A stretch of DNA of 64,000 nt from G965237725 sp965237725 (lineage in GTDB: Bacteria; Pseudomonadota; Gammaproteobacteria; Arenicellales; Poriferihabitantaceae): contig OZ250151.1 of assembly GCA_965237725.1 (NCBI GenBank), positions 558,001-622,000 on the forward strand, read 5' to 3'. Both the position numbers and the translations under genes were made by a program. The stretch's first letter is position 1, and every line of letters starts with the position of its first letter. Shown one piece after another: positions 8,567-18,029 of this stretch. The notes under the pieces are model-generated. The model ran no database searches, had not been told where the DNA came from, and was given only the letters and a program-made list of their open reading frames with translations.

Positions 8567-10873
8567 TTAAACTTCTGGCGGCGGATCCACCAATACTTCC
8601 CGTTTACCATTATTAGGGCCAGAAACCACACCACTTTGTTCCATGGTTTCTATCATTCTTGCTGCCCGGTTATAACCAACTCGCAATGCGCGTTGAACTG
8701 CGGAAATTGAAGCTTTTCTTGATGTGGTGACAAACCTAACCGCATCATCATAAAGTGGATCTGCCTCGCCATCACCGTCACCATCAGAAAATACACCCAG
8801 ATCACCAAATCCGCCAATTTCACCTTCGGTAATCTCATCCAGATATACCGGCTGGCCCGTGCTTTTTAGTTTACCGACAATTTTTGCAACCTCTTCATCA
8901 GACACGAACGAACCATGCACACGCTGGGTAAATCCAGATCCTGGGGGCAAGAACAACATATCACCCTGGCCCAGCAATTGCTCTGCACCCATCTGATCCA
9001 GAACTGTCCTTGAATCGGCTCTGGAAGAAACCTGAAATGCGATTCGGGTGGGCACATTGGCCTTGATCAGCCCGGTAACAACATCCACGGATGGTCGCTG
9101 GGTCGCCAATACTAGATGAATACCCGCTGCCCGTGCACGTTGGGCTATTCTGATAATGATCTCTTCGATTTTCTTGCCGGCAACCATCATTAAATCAGCA
9201 AGCTCATCCACAATTACAACGATATAAGGCAATGTTCCCAGCTCTTCGCGCTCCATTCCATCCTCAACCTCCTGGAGTGGGTCTAAAATAGCCTGTCCCG
9301 CCTGTTTTGCGGTCAATACTTTTTTGTTGAATCCGGCGATATTTCTCACAGAAACTGCAGCCATCAATCTAAATCGTCGATCCATTTCAACGATACACCA
9401 ACGTAGCGCATTAGCCGCCTTGTTCATGTCAGTGACTACAGGTGCCAGCAAATGGGGTATGCCATCATAGACTGAGAGCTCCAAAAATTTGGGGTCAACC
9501 ATGATCATTCGAACCTGCTCGGGGGTCGACTTATAGATCAGACTTAAAATCAACGCATTGATACAGACCGATTTACCAGACCCGGTTGTACCGGCAATTA
9601 ACACGTGAGGCATTTTAATTAAATCTGCAATGGCAGCATTTCCGGCAATATCTTTACCCAGCACCAGGGTTAGAGGTGACGAGCTTCTTTCGTATTCCTG
9701 GGAAGACAAACCTTCTACCAGGCGCACAATTTCACGGTGTTGATTTGGAATTTCGATACCAACCACGGTTTTTCCCGGTATATTTTCGACGACCCGGACG
9801 CTGACAACAGACAATGAACGGGCCAGATCGCGGGATAGACCAACAATCTGACTGGCCTTGATTCCCGGCGCGGGCTCGATTTCGAATCGGGTAATGACCG
9901 GGCCTGGCTGCACCGCTTCTACGGTAATATCCATATTAAAGTCTTTCAATTTTTTAATCAGTAGCTGGGACATGGATTCCAGCGCTTCGCGGGAATAACC
10001 CGCGCTATCCACAATGGGTGTATCGAGCAATGACAATTCGGGGAGCGAACCACCAGATTCCTGGTCGGCAAACAGACTGAGCTGTCGTTCCTGTTGTTTT
10101 CGTATACTTTGATGAGGTACCTGAATTTTGGGTTCAATTTTCGGCGGCTTTTTATCCGATAATGTGGTCCTGAATTCTTCAACCGCAACCTTGCGTTGCT
10201 TGCGAACTTTGGCGCCTTTTTTTCGATCAATCAGATCTTCTAAAAACGATTTAAGCCAGCCTCCCAACGCGAATATCTGGTATCCCACACGATCCATTAA
10301 ATTGAACCAGGAAACATGACCTACTAGAGTAATACCCGTTATCAGCAAGCTAATAAATATTACGGTTGCGCCAATCACACCAAAGTTTGCAACAAACGCC
10401 TGGGCACTATGCTGGCCGATGATCCCACCAGCATTAAAAGTCGATACACTGTCGTCTACTGGAAAATATATTTGCTCCAGCCCACATGCACCCACCATGG
10501 CAGTAAAAAATCCAACAATGGGCAGCAAGTAGTTCCAGGTATTTGATGTCTCCGTAGATCGATCTCTGTAAACCCGCCACCCGGCACCGCACATCAAGCC
10601 GAGAAACAGGTATGCCATTTTGCCGAATACCGCAAATAATAAATCTGCGATCCATGCACCAACCTTTCCTCCCAGGTTGATAATTTCATTTCCACTGCCG
10701 GTGTGAGTGGGGCCTGGATCAAAAGGCGAGTAAGTCAGCAGACAAACAAACAAATAGCCCAATAAGGCAAATAACAAAATCAGTCCCACTTCACGTAACA
10801 GTGAATAAATTTTGCCGGGAATGATAAAGTTGAATTGGGGGGTGTTTTTGGTTCGTTGTCTAAGCTTGGCCAC
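8567..10873 (-). CDS. ftsK: DNA translocase FtsK
   Basis: 768 residues from a GTG at 10871-10873. The N-terminal 200 residues contain about four membrane segments that anchor the protein at the septum. A short basic linker follows, in place of the very long proline/glutamine linker of E. coli FtsK (1329 residues). The motor domain carries Walker A GTTGSGKS and Walker B IVVIVDELADLMMV. The last 65 residues match the gamma winged-helix domain that reads KOPS sites (VRFVTTSRKASISAVQR, then RMIETMEQSGVV). FtsK pumps DNA away from the closing septum and activates XerCD at dif. It is the first of a minus-strand run with lolA, crcB and serS. Confidence 0.97.
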   Translation of the reverse strand: MAKLRQRTKNTPQFNFIIPGKIYSLLREVGLILLFALLGYLFVCLLTYSPFDPGPTHTGSGNEIINLGGKVGAWIADLLFAVFGKMAYLFLGLMCGAGWRVYRDRSTETSNTWNYLLPIVGFFTAMVGACGLEQIYFPVDDSVSTFNAGGIIGQHSAQAFVANFGVIGATVIFISLLITGITLVGHVSWFNLMDRVGYQIFALGGWLKSFLEDLIDRKKGAKVRKQRKVAVEEFRTTLSDKKPPKIEPKIQVPHQSIRKQQERQLSLFADQESGGSLPELSLLDTPIVDSAGYSREALESMSQLLIKKLKDFNMDITVEAVQPGPVITRFEIEPAPGIKASQIVGLSRDLARSLSVVSVRVVENIPGKTVVGIEIPNQHREIVRLVEGLSSQEYERSSSPLTLVLGKDIAGNAAIADLIKMPHVLIAGTTGSGKSVCINALILSLIYKSTPEQVRMIMVDPKFLELSVYDGIPHLLAPVVTDMNKAANALRWCIVEMDRRFRLMAAVSVRNIAGFNKKVLTAKQAGQAILDPLQEVEDGMEREELGTLPYIVVIVDELADLMMVAGKKIEEIIIRIAQRARAAGIHLVLATQRPSVDVVTGLIKANVPTRIAFQVSSRADSRTVLDQMGAEQLLGQGDMLFLPPGSGFTQRVHGSFVSDEEVAKIVGKLKSTGQPVYLDEITEGEIGGFGDLGVFSDGDGDGEADPLYDDAVRFVTTSRKASISAVQRALRVGYNRAARMIETMEQSGVVSGPNNGKREVLVDPPPEV

Positions 10874-10945
10874 GGAACTATAAAATTAATTTGACTACAG
10901 CGATTCTATCACTATCCCGATTATGGAAACGTATATCAAGGTTAC

Positions 10946-11293
10946 TTAATACCGGACGAGCAACAAGTCGCCATTAATCTGCACCGGCAAAGGCGTTAAC
11001 CGTTGATTTACACAGGGCCCGTTTATACACAAACCATTAATTGGATCGAATACCGCGCCATGGGTTGCACACACCAGCACTTGCCCTTGTTCGTCAAAAA
11101 ACTCTCCCTGGATCCAGTCCATTTCTGAGCCGGTGTGGGGGCATCGGTTTCGATAACAATAAACCTTACCTTCAAATTTAATTGCAAACCCGTGTTCAAA
11201 ACTATTTTGATTAATTTCAAAAACCATTGCGCTACCCCGTTCCTCTAATTCCGAAACACGGCCGATCAGGTGAAATTCGGTTTCGTTGGGCAT
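10946..11293 (-). CDS. Rieske [2Fe-2S] domain protein
   Basis: 115 residues, essentially a lone Rieske domain. The two cluster-binding motifs are clear: CPHTG near residue 52 and CATHG near residue 77, giving the two Cys and two His ligands. There is no signal peptide or membrane segment, so it is cytoplasmic and resembles small ferredoxin-type Rieske proteins (NirD/BphA3-like). It follows the HAD phosphatase and rluC genes on the same strand with a 30 bp gap. The rluC-HAD-Rieske order recurs in gammaproteobacteria, but the partner enzyme is not known to me. Confidence 0.88.
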   Translation of the reverse strand: MPNETEFHLIGRVSELEERGSAMVFEINQNSFEHGFAIKFEGKVYCYRNRCPHTGSEMDWIQGEFFDEQGQVLVCATHGAVFDPINGLCINGPCVNQRLTPLPVQINGDLLLVRY

Positions 11294-11323
11294 TTTCTTG
11301 AAATTAAGATTAAAGAATCCGGT

Positions 11324-11971
11324 TTAAACGAAAAATCTGACCAGTTGAGGGAAATTCATCGCAATAGGATGGTGAGTCAAGGTTGAAAGCTCCTCGGTTG
11401 GGTGTGAGCCGTAACCCACACCCATGCCATGGATTCCTGCACTTTTCGCCATTTCCAGATCAAACGTGGTATCACCCACCATAATACACTGGTCGGTATT
11501 CATTCCAGTGTAGTCCAGAATATCCAGTAACATTTGAGGATGGGGCTTTGAACGAGATTCGTCCGCACATCTGCTGGTAACAAACAGATCATTGATTCCG
11601 GATTCGATTAACACCCGATCAAGGCCGCGACGGGATTTCCCCGTGGCTATAGCCAAAAGATAACCCGCACCTTCGAGTTGTTTTAATCCCGAGCCTACAC
11701 CATCAAAAAACGACATCTCAGAACTATCCAGAGATAACCAGTTCTCACGATAGCCATCAATCAGTTGCGAAATCATGTCCGGGTTTGAGCCGGGATAGAG
11801 TCGATAGAAAGATTCTTCCAGACTTAAGCCAATATACCGTTTCACCTGATCAGGATCTGGTTCAGGCAGCGCCATTTCATTAGCGGAGGCCACAAAGCAC
11901 CTAACAATGGTATCGCTGGAATCCATCAAGGTACCGTCCCAGTCAAAAATGATCATTTCATACTCGGTCAT
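11324..11971 (-). CDS. HAD-superfamily phosphatase (phosphoglycolate phosphatase-like)
   Basis: 215 residues. All four HAD motifs are visible: DWDGTLMDS (nucleophile and acid/base Asp) near residue 10, IATGKS (motif II) near 110, SKPHP (motif III Lys) near 145, and MVGDTTFDLEMAKSAG (motif IV) near 165. The alpha-helical cap between motifs I and II is the Gph/PGM type. It is a soluble Mg-dependent phosphatase; phosphoglycolate or another small phosphomonoester is possible, but the substrate cannot be read from sequence. It lies between rluC (33 bp upstream) and the Rieske gene. Confidence 0.9.
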   Translation of the reverse strand: MTEYEMIIFDWDGTLMDSSDTIVRCFVASANEMALPEPDPDQVKRYIGLSLEESFYRLYPGSNPDMISQLIDGYRENWLSLDSSEMSFFDGVGSGLKQLEGAGYLLAIATGKSRRGLDRVLIESGINDLFVTSRCADESRSKPHPQMLLDILDYTGMNTDQCIMVGDTTFDLEMAKSAGIHGMGVGYGSHPTEELSTLTHHPIAMNFPQLVRFFV

Positions 11972-12004
11972 ATCTATTGCTTTTCATGAGTTTCGAAAAT
12001 AGTT

Positions 12005-12949
12005 TCACAGCCTGGACAAAAATTCCTGCAGTTGATCCGGGAGCGCTGCGGAAATATCCATAGGCTTATTGGTGATCGGATGCTTCAAGATAAGCTTGTG
12101 GGCGTGCAAAAACAGCCTCCCCAGTCCTAATGTTTTCTTTTTTTTATTAAATTCCGCATCACCGTAAAGACGGTCCCCGGCAATGGGATAGCCGCTACTG
12201 GCGCAATGCACCCTCGCCTGGTGCATTCTACCCGTTAACAGTTCTACATTAACCAGAGTGGCATCCGAAAAACGTTCAATTGCCGAAATCCGGCTTAGCG
12301 CAGTCTGTCCATCAGGATCGACTACCATTCGCTTGTCCTTGCCTGACTCAACCTTCTTTCGAAGGGATAGACAAATAGATTTAGATTTACCTTTCCAATC
12401 CCCCTTAACCAGTGCAATGTAATGCTTGCCGACATTCCGTTCATGACCCAATTGATTTTGTAATTCCAACAAGGATTGTCGGGTTTTTGCCAACATCAGA
12501 CATCCCGAGGTCTCCCTATCCAGGCGATGAACGAGCTCAAGAAACTGCGTTTTGGGACGCAACTGCCGAAATGCTTCGATTAGGCCGTATGGTATTCCTG
12601 TTCCGCCATGCACCGCCAATCCGGCAGGCTTGTTGACCACTATAAAATATTCATCTTCAAACAACACCGGTACACTATCCAGTAACTTTGGTGGAATCAC
12701 CGCAGCCTGATTTTCTTTGGCATATCGGATGGGTGGAATACGTACTTTGTCTCCTTCAATCAGTTTTTGCGAAACCTTGATTCGGGATCCATTTATCCGG
12801 ACTTCGCCGCTGCGAACGGCTTTATATATCCGTGTCTTCGGCACACCTTTGAGCACGCGAATCAAATAGTTGTCGATTCGTTGACCGACTTCACGCTGGG
12901 TAACCGCTACCAGCCTTGCTTTTGGTTTGGTCTGATTTTCGTTATCCAA
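12005..12949 (-). CDS. rluC: 23S rRNA pseudouridine synthase RluC (955/2504/2580)
   Basis: 314 residues. The N-terminal S4 RNA-binding domain spans about residues 17-80 (GQRIDNYLIRVLKGVPKTRIY). The RluA-type catalytic domain follows, with the HRLDRETSGCL motif carrying the catalytic Asp and TGRMHQARVH further on. The start is read as TTG at 12947-12949, with AAGGAAT about nine bases upstream; no ATG occurs before the S4 domain. RluC modifies three uridines in 23S rRNA. In E. coli it neighbours rne, but here the gene upstream is a PuuB-like oxidase, so a rearrangement boundary lies near 12950-12990. Confidence 0.92.
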   Translation of the reverse strand: MDNENQTKPKARLVAVTQREVGQRIDNYLIRVLKGVPKTRIYKAVRSGEVRINGSRIKVSQKLIEGDKVRIPPIRYAKENQAAVIPPKLLDSVPVLFEDEYFIVVNKPAGLAVHGGTGIPYGLIEAFRQLRPKTQFLELVHRLDRETSGCLMLAKTRQSLLELQNQLGHERNVGKHYIALVKGDWKGKSKSICLSLRKKVESGKDKRMVVDPDGQTALSRISAIERFSDATLVNVELLTGRMHQARVHCASSGYPIAGDRLYGDAEFNKKKKTLGLGRLFLHAHKLILKHPITNKPMDISAALPDQLQEFLSRL

Positions 12950-12991
12950 AACGATTCCTTGGCATTAACTGCGTGATTTTCAATTAAAATC

Positions 12992-14281
12992 TTAAAACTG
13001 ATCTTTTAGTTTGTAGTAGCCCATGGCCGCGACCAGTGCCGGCATTCTCAGAATTTTGCCCCCAGGAAATGTCTTGTGAGCAATTTTCTCAAAGCAAGCA
13101 ATTTCACTTCGATCCCCCACTATCCCCTGGGCCAGCAGTTTTCCTAGATAACCGGTAATCGCCATGCCATGGCCGGAGTAGCCATGGGCAAACCAGCTGC
13201 CATCCTTCATCTGGCCAATATGTGGCGCGCGATTTCTGGTAATGGCAACATATCCGCCCCAGGAGAAATCAATCTTGACTCCCTGGAGTTGGGGAAACAC
13301 TCTTAACATTCTATGCTGTAGCGACTGGGTCAGTTTTAATGGCTCCAGAGTCGAGTAACTCACCCGCCCACCAAATAACATTCTATTGTCTGCAGACAAT
13401 CGATAATAATCGAGTACAAAATTAGTATCACATGCAGCAGCCCGGTTTGAGATCAGACCCAGCGCCACTTCCTCTTTTAACGGCTCGGTGGCGATAATAT
13501 AGGTCCCAACGGGCATGATTTTTTTACTAATGGATGGTGCGAGATTGTCAAGATAAGCATTACATCCATAGACCACCTGATCACAAGTAATTTTTCCCTG
13601 TGCACAATGAATCACTTTCCCACTGGCCGTGGATTCGATGCGAATTACTGCCGAGTTTTGAAACAGTCGCGCACCCGCCTTTTGAGCTGCCCTGGCAATG
13701 CCCAGACAGTAGTTCAGGGGGTGCAAGTGCCCGCTGCCTGGATCGGATACGCCGCCTTGATACAAATCGGAGCCTATATATTGCCCAAGCTGACTTTTAT
13801 CGTGATATTCCATAACCTGATAATCGTAGACTCTGGATAACCTTTCTGCCCAGGATTCCAGCGCCCTGGCCTGACGCGGTTTGACTGCCAGATACATGTA
13901 ACCCATGGTCAAATCGCAATCAATTTTATGATCTTCAACCAGTTTACGGGTGTATTCAACTGAGCGCACGGAATGATCCCAGAGTTCTTTGGAAGTATCC
14001 AGGCCTAACATTTTTTCTAATGCCTCTTCACCCGAAGATATACCATTGATTATTTGGCCACCACTCCGGCCCGATGCGCCCCAACCATAATGTCGAGATT
14101 CAACTACTGCCACATCCACACCCTTTTGCGCCAGATGTAATGCCGTGGAACAACCGGTTAAGCCGCCGCCAATGACAACCACATCGGCTTTAGTATTTTG
14201 ACTCAGTTCAGGGGCGTCGATAACCTGATTGCGGGTATGCTCATAATATGAGTCCGCAGTTTGTATGTCTGTTTTGGGCAT
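12992..14281 (-). CDS. puuB: PuuB-like gamma-glutamylputrescine oxidase (FAD-dependent DAO family)
   Basis: 429 residues. The N-terminal dinucleotide-binding motif is VVVIGGGLTGCSTALHLAQKG, followed by HYGWGASGRSGGQI, a signature of the PuuB/OrdL branch of the D-amino-acid oxidase family. A C-terminal FAD-binding HGYSGHGMAITGYLG is also present. The family oxidises gamma-glutamylputrescine to the aminobutyraldehyde with release of ammonia and hydrogen peroxide. The divergently encoded glutamine synthetase-like gene at 14482 is the expected partner (PuuA), which supports the polyamine role. No aldehyde dehydrogenase (PuuC) or hydrolase (PuuD) lies in the window. An oxidase for another amine is possible. 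Confidence 0.8.
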   Translation of the reverse strand: MPKTDIQTADSYYEHTRNQVIDAPELSQNTKADVVVIGGGLTGCSTALHLAQKGVDVAVVESRHYGWGASGRSGGQIINGISSGEEALEKMLGLDTSKELWDHSVRSVEYTRKLVEDHKIDCDLTMGYMYLAVKPRQARALESWAERLSRVYDYQVMEYHDKSQLGQYIGSDLYQGGVSDPGSGHLHPLNYCLGIARAAQKAGARLFQNSAVIRIESTASGKVIHCAQGKITCDQVVYGCNAYLDNLAPSISKKIMPVGTYIIATEPLKEEVALGLISNRAAACDTNFVLDYYRLSADNRMLFGGRVSYSTLEPLKLTQSLQHRMLRVFPQLQGVKIDFSWGGYVAITRNRAPHIGQMKDGSWFAHGYSGHGMAITGYLGKLLAQGIVGDRSEIACFEKIAHKTFPGGKILRMPALVAAMGYYKLKDQF

Positions 14282-14414
14282 GATTCTTAGTGGTGTAAAT
14301 AGTCCTGTTTATTATTGGATAGCGAAATAAAATATTCCCGTTCCAATCGCAATCGCGATCGCATTAGTCAGATCGCAAAATGAAAAAATTAGACGACTTG
14401 GATTATAGAGGGTC

Positions 14415-14444
14415 ATGACTTGATTATCGGTTCCCGAGTATAAT
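14415..14444 (+). promoter_or_regulatory. Candidate sigma-70 promoter for the puuA-like gene
   Basis: ATGACT at 14415-14420 and a perfect TATAAT at 14439-14444 are separated by 18 bp, 38 bp before the puuA-like start. It lies in the 200 bp divergent region shared with the PuuB-like gene. Confidence 0.5.
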
Positions 14445-14481
14445 AGCCATCGATTTTTTTACCAATAGACTAAATATTCCT

Positions 14482-15864
14482 ATGCCATCAACCCCCAAAA
14501 GTGAAAACCAGGCTCGCGGCAAACTACCAGCCGATCTAAGAAACTGGCTTGACACCAACAAAATCATCGAAATCGAAGCGGTAATCCCGGATATGACCGG
14601 TGTTGCCAAAGGCAAAATATTACCGGCTAAAAAATATCAAGAGGATGTTGGATTAAGGCTCCCTGAAAGTATCTTTGGACAAACCGTGGATGGTGATTAC
14701 CCTGAGGAATGGGAAGTTCTGGATGATGCAGATGGCGACATATTTCTGAAACCCGATCCGGCTACGGTTCGACTAGTACCGTTTGCCACAGATCCAACTG
14801 CGGTGATCATTCATGACTGTTATCACTTCGATGGCAAGCCAGTTGAAATTGCCCCGAGGCAAGTGCTGCGACGGGTATTGAATCTTTACAAGAAGCAGGG
14901 CTGGGAGCCGGTAGTTGCTCCTGAAGTTGAATTTTACCTGGTCAAACCCAATACCGATGCGGACTATGCACTGGAACCGCCAGTGGGTCGATCGGGTCGA
15001 CCAGAATCAGGGCGACAGTCCTTCAGCATTGATGCGGTAAATGAGTTTGATCCGTTGTTTGAAGATTTATATGAATATTGTGAAACCCAGGAAATTGATA
15101 TTGAAACATTAATTCATGAGTCGGGTATAACCCAAATGGAAATTAATCTGGTCCATGGTGACGCCATGGAACTGGCGGATCAGGTATTTTTATTCAAACG
15201 CGGTTTAAGACAAGTTGCCATGCGCCACGATATCTACGCCACTTTTATGGCAGCACCCATGGAGAACCAGCCTGGCAGTGCCATGCACCTCCATCAGAGT
15301 ATTGTGAGTTCCAAAAGTAAATTAAATATTTTTTCTAACAAAAACGGCAAAGAAAGTAATTTGCTAAAATACTATATTGGCGGTCTGCAAAAATATCTGC
15401 CATCTGCGATGGCATTGATCGCCCCAAATGTAAATTCATATCGCAGACTGGCTCCGGATGAATTCGGAACGCCGATTAATATTGAATGGGGTTATGACAA
15501 TAGAACCGCTGGGCTGCGAATTCCAGTATCCGATGCACAGGCTAAAAGAGTGGAAAACCGGATCGCGGGAGCAGATGTAAATCCGTATTTATCTATAGCT
15601 GCATCTTTGGCATGTGGCTATTTAGGCATGATGGAAAAATCCAAACCTAAGCGCCCGGTGGAAGGAAACGCTTATAGTATGGAGACCACTCTGCCCCACA
15701 CCTTAAGAGAGGCCGTTAACGAGTTGAAGAATTGCAAGGCCCTTCATCCCATTTTGGGTGACAAATTTGTGCGTCTTTACAGTAGCGTAAAAGAGCATGA
15801 ATACAATATATTTCTAAAAGTAATCAGCGCCTGGGAGCGTGAACATCTATTACTCAATGTGTAG
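14482..15864 (+). CDS. puuA: Glutamine synthetase-like gamma-glutamylputrescine synthetase
   Basis: 460 residues, the length of PuuA/SpuI-type ligases. The glutamine synthetase fold is shown by the metal-binding PEVEFYLV stretch near residue 152, the ATP/metal GSAMHLHQS near residue 270, and RRLAPDEFGTP followed by WGYDNRTAGLRIP in the C-terminal half. PuuA-type enzymes use ATP to join glutamate to putrescine, the first step of gamma-glutamylated putrescine breakdown. The divergent PuuB-like oxidase at 12992 is the enzyme expected next. Annotation as an ordinary GlnA would be wrong: the N-terminal region and the neighbour point to the amine-glutamylating branch. The exact amine is inferred. 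Confidence 0.83.
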   Translation: MPSTPKSENQARGKLPADLRNWLDTNKIIEIEAVIPDMTGVAKGKILPAKKYQEDVGLRLPESIFGQTVDGDYPEEWEVLDDADGDIFLKPDPATVRLVPFATDPTAVIIHDCYHFDGKPVEIAPRQVLRRVLNLYKKQGWEPVVAPEVEFYLVKPNTDADYALEPPVGRSGRPESGRQSFSIDAVNEFDPLFEDLYEYCETQEIDIETLIHESGITQMEINLVHGDAMELADQVFLFKRGLRQVAMRHDIYATFMAAPMENQPGSAMHLHQSIVSSKSKLNIFSNKNGKESNLLKYYIGGLQKYLPSAMALIAPNVNSYRRLAPDEFGTPINIEWGYDNRTAGLRIPVSDAQAKRVENRIAGADVNPYLSIAASLACGYLGMMEKSKPKRPVEGNAYSMETTLPHTLREAVNELKNCKALHPILGDKFVRLYSSVKEHEYNIFLKVISAWEREHLLLNV

Positions 15865-15919
15865 CGTCGCTTTGGAATTACGCCGAGTATAAAGCCACCC
15901 CTGAAAAATACACCAAGCG

Positions 15920-15944
15920 AATAACCAAAAAGGCGTTATTTTTT
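15920..15944. terminator. Possible weak terminator between puuA and the SulP gene
   Basis: The 6 bp stem AATAAC/GTTATT (15920-15925 and 15935-15940), with a 9-base loop and a following T tract, lies between these convergent genes and overlaps the last codons of the SulP gene. The stem is short and AT-rich, so this is only suggestive. Confidence 0.3.
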
Positions 15945-18029
15945 AACCGACTTGTTAGATGGGTTGTTTTTTCCAGACAATTTGGGATTCTTGCCCACGG
16001 CTTTCTTTTTTGGAGAAACTTTGGCAGTCGCCTTTTGTGACTTTGGAATTGTCTTAGGTTTCGCCTTAGATTTTGCCTGTGATTCCGCCTTAGATTTTGC
16101 CAGCGATTTAGCCTTAGATTTTAATTGGGGCGCGGCAACTCCACTGGATTTCTGAGGTACGCTGACTTTCTTCTGATTTTTATCAGACGCGACTCTATCC
16201 ACAGGTGCTTGGGTTGGGGAAGGGGAATCTTGTAATACATTCGGGCGTTTTTTACATTCAAGAAATATACGATTTTCACAGGTGCTACAGATATCCAGAT
16301 CCAGTCTTTCAACTACATGTTCGATTGCCTCATCCTTTGAATCAAAAATATTGTCTTCACCAATAAAATCAAGGTAACCGCCATCCCGAAGCACTTTCGC
16401 AGCACTGTCCTTTAATCGATACATATATAAATCACCACCCGCTTTTCGCCTTGCTCGCACCTCCGTCATTAACAATTCCGCTCCGGCCACGTCAACCTGA
16501 TTGATTCCCTTGGTCAGCAATAACATGTGTTTTTGCTCCGGATAGTGTTCTCGATACAATTTGAACATGTCGCCAATGTGACTGATCGATCCGAAGTAAA
16601 TTGAATCGTCCAGTCTCAGCATCTTGAACTGGGGGCATTCCGGCATTGACACTGCAGATGTAAATTTTCTGTGTTTTGATTCCGGATCGGGTACCCGTGC
16701 AATAATTCTTGGCCGTGAAGTTTTTCGCAGAAATATCATTAGTGACAAGATGACACCGAACAAAATAGCGAATTCCAGTTTAAAGAATATCGTACTGAAA
16801 AATGTCACAGCCAGAATCGCCGCTTCTTTGTGGTCGGCAAAGAAAATATTTCTAATTTGAGAAAAATCTATTATTCGCCAGGCCACCAAAATTAGCATTC
16901 CAGCAACGGTCGCCTTTGGCAAATATGCTGTCAAGGGTGCAACCAGCAGAACCAGAGGAATCAATAAAACGCCGGCAAAAATTGCTGCAAGGGGTGTTCG
17001 AGCTCCAGCATCGTAGTTGGCACCACTTCGATTGAATGAACCCGTGGCCACATAGGCTGAAAAGAAACTACCACAAATATTGGACAGCCCCTGGCCCAGA
17101 AACTCCTGATTACCCTGAATCGGTTGTCCGGTTTTAAGTGCAATAGACCTGGAAATAGAAACCGCTTCGGTAAGCGCAAACAGGGTCATAGCAAGCGCCA
17201 GCGGTGCTAACTCCTGAATTGTGCTAATTGATAAATCTGGCACAGAAAATGGGGGTAGTTGCCGGGGTAATGCACCAATCATGGTGATCCCGGTTTTCTC
17301 TTCACCAAAAATCATATTGAGTGCTACGGCAAGACAGCCACCTACAATCATGGCTACGATTATTGCGGGAAACTTCGGCCAGATTTTTTTGACCACAACC
17401 GCCACAGCAACAGTGGTAAACCCAACAATAGTTACCATTGGGTGAAATGCGCTCCAATGCTCCCAAAGATAGATTACAGATTCGTAGAAATGCTCTTTAA
17501 CAGGGATATCCAGGCCCAGAAAAATTTTCATCTGCTTGGCGGCGATAAGCAATGCGGCCCCGGCAGTGAAGCCGACTATTACTGAATGAGATATGAAATT
17601 TACCAGGGTTCCCAGCCTGACCGTACCCATAATAAACTGGGTGACCCCAACCATGAATGCCAGAGTGATAGCCAATGAAATATATTCTGCGCTTCCGGGT
17701 TCCGCCATTCCGCTCAATGACGAGAACATAACAATCGATGCGGCGGTAGTTGGGCCTGAAACCAAATGCCAGGACGAACCAAATAATGCCGCAATTATGG
17801 CCGGGACAATACTTGCATAGATTCCATATTCAGGGGGCATCCCGGCAATGGTGGCAAAAGCAACGCCCTGGGGCAGAACAATGGCGGCACCAGTCAGACC
17901 CGCCAGAAGGTCGATGCGAACCGTTTCCTTATCCAGGTTCCGCCCCCATCTCAGAAATGGGAGAAATTTGGCAAACGAAAAATTAAAAATCAACAATATT
18001 TCCTTTATAAATAACTCGACACCAACCAT
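15936..18029 (-). CDS. SulP-family anion transporter with STAS domain and Lys/Ala/Ser-rich tail
   Basis: 697 residues. Residues about 20-420 carry the ten or more membrane segments of a SulP permease, including GLTGAAIVLPQGVAFATIAG near the start. A cytoplasmic STAS domain follows at about 455-560. The family moves sulfate, bicarbonate or other anions; the substrate is not readable. Two things are odd. After STAS there is a small Cys cluster, DICSTCENRIFLECKK, near residue 595. The last 80 residues are a highly basic low-complexity tail built of repeated KSKA/SKAK units with many S, P and Q. The downstream gene is the convergent puuA-like gene. No carbonic anhydrase or sulfur gene lies next to it. 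Confidence 0.88.
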   Translation of the reverse strand: MVGVELFIKEILLIFNFSFAKFLPFLRWGRNLDKETVRIDLLAGLTGAAIVLPQGVAFATIAGMPPEYGIYASIVPAIIAALFGSSWHLVSGPTTAASIVMFSSLSGMAEPGSAEYISLAITLAFMVGVTQFIMGTVRLGTLVNFISHSVIVGFTAGAALLIAAKQMKIFLGLDIPVKEHFYESVIYLWEHWSAFHPMVTIVGFTTVAVAVVVKKIWPKFPAIIVAMIVGGCLAVALNMIFGEEKTGITMIGALPRQLPPFSVPDLSISTIQELAPLALAMTLFALTEAVSISRSIALKTGQPIQGNQEFLGQGLSNICGSFFSAYVATGSFNRSGANYDAGARTPLAAIFAGVLLIPLVLLVAPLTAYLPKATVAGMLILVAWRIIDFSQIRNIFFADHKEAAILAVTFFSTIFFKLEFAILFGVILSLMIFLRKTSRPRIIARVPDPESKHRKFTSAVSMPECPQFKMLRLDDSIYFGSISHIGDMFKLYREHYPEQKHMLLLTKGINQVDVAGAELLMTEVRARRKAGGDLYMYRLKDSAAKVLRDGGYLDFIGEDNIFDSKDEAIEHVVERLDLDICSTCENRIFLECKKRPNVLQDSPSPTQAPVDRVASDKNQKKVSVPQKSSGVAAPQLKSKAKSLAKSKAESQAKSKAKPKTIPKSQKATAKVSPKKKAVGKNPKLSGKNNPSNKSVKK

